The notes beneath the pieces were generated by a model. It worked only from the letters and a program-made list of their open reading frames with translations, was not told the DNA's origin and ran no database searches. A program made the position numbers and the translations under genes. DNA of 64,000 nucleotides from Clostridium putrefaciens (GTDB lineage: Bacteria; Bacillota; Clostridia; Clostridiales; Clostridiaceae), in NCBI RefSeq assembly GCF_900461105.1, contig NZ_UFWZ01000001.1:186001-250000 (forward strand). Direction: 5' to 3'. Shown here piece by piece: positions 60,975 through 64,000 of the stretch (positions within the stretch are counted from its first letter, which is position 1; every line of letters starts with the position of its first letter).

Positions 60975-62738
60975 ATGAGGTATAAATTTAGAGGAAAGTC
61001 CTTTGGTAATAGACTTTTTAAAGCTTTTATGATTATAGTTTTAGTACCAATTATAATAATGTCTATATTTTATTATAAAAATTTAAAAAAGTTTAGCCAA
61101 ACTAAGGTAAACAATAGTGTTACTGAAAGCTTAGAATCTACAAGTAAGCTTATAGATTCAACCATCCTAAGTTTTATCAAGATTACCAATTACATGTCAT
61201 ACAATGAGGATGTGCAATCTATTTTAAAAACAAAGGAATATGATAGCTACGATGAAAGGTTTAAAGACATACAAACCATGTATAAAATCTCCAATGGAGT
61301 ATTAGCAACTCAAAGTTTTGATGTACCTATTCATATTGTGGATTTAAATAGGAAAAGCAGATTTAGCACAACAGAATATAATGTGCCAATTTATGAAGAT
61401 TCAAGAGGAAACTTTTTTCGGATAATGGATAAAAGTGAAGGAAAAGAACTGTCCTTTATACATAGAAGAGTGGATGGAATGGATAGTAAGGATATAGTTA
61501 TGGCTATAGGAAAGCAGGTTACAAGCAAGGAGGAAGGCGGACCTTTAGGGTATATAATATCCGATGTTTATGATGATTATTTTACAGAAATATTTAAAAA
61601 TACAAATTTATATGACGAGAATAACATATATGTAGTGGATAAATCAGGATACATAATTACAGATAAAAGATATAAAAATAGAACGGGATTTAAGTTTCAT
61701 GAAGAGTATTTAAAGGATATATTAGAAAAGGATAAGGGCGCTATAGATGTGAAGGTAGAGGGGGTGGCTTTTAAAGCATACTTCACTACAACTAAACATA
61801 CAGGAATAAAGATCATAGAGATGATACCTAAAAGGATTCTATATAATGAAAGATATGTAGCTATTTCCACGTTTACAATAGTTATAGTAATTATTTTAAT
61901 TATGTCGATAATGGGCTCTTATATATTATCAAAAAGCATATCGAGACCTATAAATGAACTTTCAAGGCTAATGAAGAAGGTAGAGTCTGGTGACAGGGAT
62001 GTTAATTTCCATATTGAAACAGAAGATGAGATAGGACAGCTAGGGAAAAGCTTTAATGATATGGTGAGGGAAATAAATAGACTAATAAAAGAAGTGTACG
62101 AAAAACAGTATTTAGTGCAGCAATCAGAATTTAAGGCCTTAAAAGCACAGGTTAATCCTCACTTTTTGTATAATACACTAGAGTCAATTCATTGGATGGC
62201 AAAATTAGAAGATTATAAGGGAGTTACAGGTATGGTGGTATCTTTAGGTAAACTTTTACGATATAGCACAAGTAAGGTTAGTGATATAGTTAAGGTAAGA
62301 GAAGAAATAGATCAGATAGAAAATTACCTGAACATTCAAGAAATAAGATATGGAGATAAATTTGAAGTAAAAGTAAATATAGAAGAAGAAGTTTATGATA
62401 AATATATGCTAAGATTCTTGCTACAGCCTATAGTGGAGAATTCTATTACTCATGGATTAGAACAAAAGATAGGGAAGGGTATAATAGAGATAAGGGGCTC
62501 AATTAGAGATAATATTATATGTTTTGAGATATTAGATAATGGTGTAGGTTTTGGGAATAGTAAGTCTAAAGGTGAAGGAATAGGAATGGATAATGTTAAT
62601 AATAGGGTAAAGATACATTATGGAGAAGCCTATGGACTAATTGTAGAAGAAAAGGATGGCTTTACCTTTGTTAAAATATTAATACCGGATACGGATGAGA
62701 GTAACAATACGATTAACAGAGGTGAAAAGCTTGTTTAA
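60975..62738 (+). CDS. Sensor histidine kinase, YesM/LytS-like
   Basis: A 587-residue membrane kinase. Helix 1 (residues 14-34), an external cache-type sensor domain (35-295), and helix 2 (296-318) come first. A HAMP domain (SISRPINELSRLMKKVESGD) follows, then the His-kinase block FKALKAQVNPHFLYNTLESI with the phospho-accepting His in NPHFLYN. The ATP-binding end has FLLQPIVENSITHGLE and DNGVGFG. The next gene is its AraC-type response regulator, overlapping by eight bases. It may control the transporter just upstream. Confidence 0.9.
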   Translation: MRYKFRGKSFGNRLFKAFMIIVLVPIIIMSIFYYKNLKKFSQTKVNNSVTESLESTSKLIDSTILSFIKITNYMSYNEDVQSILKTKEYDSYDERFKDIQTMYKISNGVLATQSFDVPIHIVDLNRKSRFSTTEYNVPIYEDSRGNFFRIMDKSEGKELSFIHRRVDGMDSKDIVMAIGKQVTSKEEGGPLGYIISDVYDDYFTEIFKNTNLYDENNIYVVDKSGYIITDKRYKNRTGFKFHEEYLKDILEKDKGAIDVKVEGVAFKAYFTTTKHTGIKIIEMIPKRILYNERYVAISTFTIVIVIILIMSIMGSYILSKSISRPINELSRLMKKVESGDRDVNFHIETEDEIGQLGKSFNDMVREINRLIKEVYEKQYLVQQSEFKALKAQVNPHFLYNTLESIHWMAKLEDYKGVTGMVVSLGKLLRYSTSKVSDIVKVREEIDQIENYLNIQEIRYGDKFEVKVNIEEEVYDKYMLRFLLQPIVENSITHGLEQKIGKGIIEIRGSIRDNIICFEILDNGVGFGNSKSKGEGIGMDNVNNRVKIHYGEAYGLIVEEKDGFTFVKILIPDTDESNNTINRGEKLV

Positions 62739-64000
62739 GGTTTTGATAGTAGATGATGAATATCTTGCAAGAGAGGGAATGAAAAAAACTATAGACTGGA
62801 ACATTTTAGGTTGCAAGGTTTGTGGAGAGGCTTCTAATGGCATAGAAGCTATAGAGTATTCTAAAAATTTCAAACCTGATATAATAATTACAGATATAAA
62901 TATGCCTGGAATTAGTGGGCTTGATATGGCTTTTAAAGTAAGGGAACTCCTACCAGACTGCAAGTTTATAATAATCACTGGCTATGATGAGTTTCAATAT
63001 GCAAAAGAAGCCATAAAGCTAAAAGCTGTAGATTTCATATTAAAACCTATAGATGAAGATGAACTTATAGAGGCTATAAAACGATCCACAAAAGAGTTAA
63101 ATAAGCTTAGTTTAAATAGGGCCTTAGAACAAGAAAGATTACTTTTAGATGCTATGAGAGGTAGATTTTCAGATAAAGAGTCAATGGTAGACGGCTTAAG
63201 GGAAGCTAAAATAGACTTAAATACTATAAGAATCATAAGCATAGAAAATGATATCTACAATGAACGCATGGAAGAAGACTCAATGGATAAGTCTTACATG
63301 CAAAATAAAGGCATAAGGGAATTAATATATAAACATTTTAAATCTAAATATTACGTTATAGACTGCCACTTTTATAGAGTAGCTATAGTACTTGAAGATA
63401 ATGAAGATAATGAAGATAATGAAGATAAGGGTAGCTTAGAAGAGATGCTAAACAATTTTACTAAAGAGGTAAATGAGATTTTAAATATTACCGTAACCCT
63501 TGGAGTATCTGATAAGAAACCTTTAAGAAATATAAAAGAAAGTTACAGTGAGAGTAAAGAGGCTATAAACCATAAGCTTTATCTTGGAAAAAATAAGATA
63601 ATATATTTTGAAAGTATATTTAAAAGTGATTCTCATATAACTTTAGATTTCACTAAAGAAAAAAGAGAGATGAATTTATTAATAAAGGCAAAAGATAAAA
63701 AAAGGATTCAAGATAAATTAAAATCCATATTTACTAGATTTAAAATTTATAAATCAGAAGAAGATTTTATAAGAGGGGTAAGTATTGAAATAATATTAGA
63801 AGCTTTTTCAGTGGTAAAAACTTATGATACATATAGTAAAGGTGAGGAATTAGAAGAAGCTAATATATACAAATATGCTGCAAAGCTAAATACCTTAGAT
63901 GAGTTATATGAGTTTGTGTATTCCTATCTTATAAAGGTTTTGAATATCTTAAGAGAAAGAGATGCAGCAGCTGAAGAAACAGGTATAGAAAAGGCTGTAG
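62731..64000 (+). CDS. Response regulator, YesN-like (partial, runs off the window)
   Basis: TTG 62731 lies six bases after AGAGGTG and overlaps the kinase end. It encodes LFKVLIVDDEYLAREGMKKT, then TDINMPGISG with the phospho-Asp, and the receiver end LKAVDFILKPI. A long linker domain follows; an AraC-type DNA-binding domain is expected past the right edge. A 9-bp tandem repeat (63394-63427) encodes NEDNEDNED. The gene is open to the end of the window. Confidence 0.9.
   Translation, partial: MFKVLIVDDEYLAREGMKKTIDWNILGCKVCGEASNGIEAIEYSKNFKPDIIITDINMPGISGLDMAFKVRELLPDCKFIIITGYDEFQYAKEAIKLKAVDFILKPIDEDELIEAIKRSTKELNKLSLNRALEQERLLLDAMRGRFSDKESMVDGLREAKIDLNTIRIISIENDIYNERMEEDSMDKSYMQNKGIRELIYKHFKSKYYVIDCHFYRVAIVLEDNEDNEDNEDKGSLEEMLNNFTKEVNEILNITVTLGVSDKKPLRNIKESYSESKEAINHKLYLGKNKIIYFESIFKSDSHITLDFTKEKREMNLLIKAKDKKRIQDKLKSIFTRFKIYKSEEDFIRGVSIEIILEAFSVVKTYDTYSKGEELEEANIYKYAAKLNTLDELYEFVYSYLIKVLNILRERDAAAEETGIEKAV

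Overview
The window is AT-rich, gene-dense DNA that looks like the chromosome of a Clostridium sensu stricto species. Signs of this are very low GC, strong AGGAGG ribosome sites with frequent TTG and GTG starts, DUF1659/DUF2922 proteins, a PTS-dependent dihydroxyacetone kinase, ECF vitamin transporters and a double-cubane-cluster system. No rRNA, tRNA or CRISPR array was seen. The species cannot be fixed from the sequence alone.

Layout. 1-2.9 kb: end of thyA, folA, a lipoprotein and an RNA/DNA methylase. 3-6.3 kb: a patch bounded by a 144-bp direct repeat, holding a decayed insertion sequence, a small secreted protein and a VanZ-like protein. 6.4-9.5 kb: an unassigned structured leader before a licC-like gene, a promoter-to-terminator stretch with no gene (candidate ncRNA), and a TPP riboswitch controlling thiT. 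9.5-16 kb (minus strand): dhaKLM and a peptide-type ABC importer lacking ATPase genes. 16-23 kb: small proteins, a TetM/TetB(P)-like ribosomal GTPase and an ABC pair. 23-29 kb: a DUF1611 protein divergent from an ornithine/alanine racemase, then a complete type II restriction-modification system. 29-33.7 kb: a soluble chemoreceptor fused to a peptide-binding domain, an internally deleted tag gene and a FolT-like transporter. 34-41.4 kb: a FtsX/LolD-type exporter, a double-cubane protein with its activase, and an orphan PduB-type microcompartment shell protein.

42.6-50 kb is a 4.1-kb tandem duplication. Each unit carries a Vat-type acetyltransferase, a GNAT acetyltransferase, a decapitated methyltransferase and an ECF sigma/anti-sigma pair. 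In the second unit the sigma and anti-sigma genes have collapsed into an in-frame chimera. The two units differ by about two base changes plus three extra copies of a 7-bp repeat until the chimera, after which divergence rises.

50-53.5 kb (minus strand) is the most notable locus: a compact RiPP (ribosomally made, modified peptide) cluster. It has its own promoter, a 35-residue precursor not reported by ordinary gene calling, a 16-bp attenuator hairpin, a radical SAM/SPASM enzyme, a PqqD-like recognition protein and an ABC exporter. The precursor tail repeats the motif N-A-C twice around GGGS. A CPBP protease gene lies just beyond it.

53.7-64 kb: tautomerase, a broken methyltransferase, a small membrane protein whose promoter and start were copied into the duplicated units, an Fe3+/phosphonate-type ABC importer with a fused permease, an MgtC-like protein, and a YesM/YesN-type two-component pair running off the right edge.
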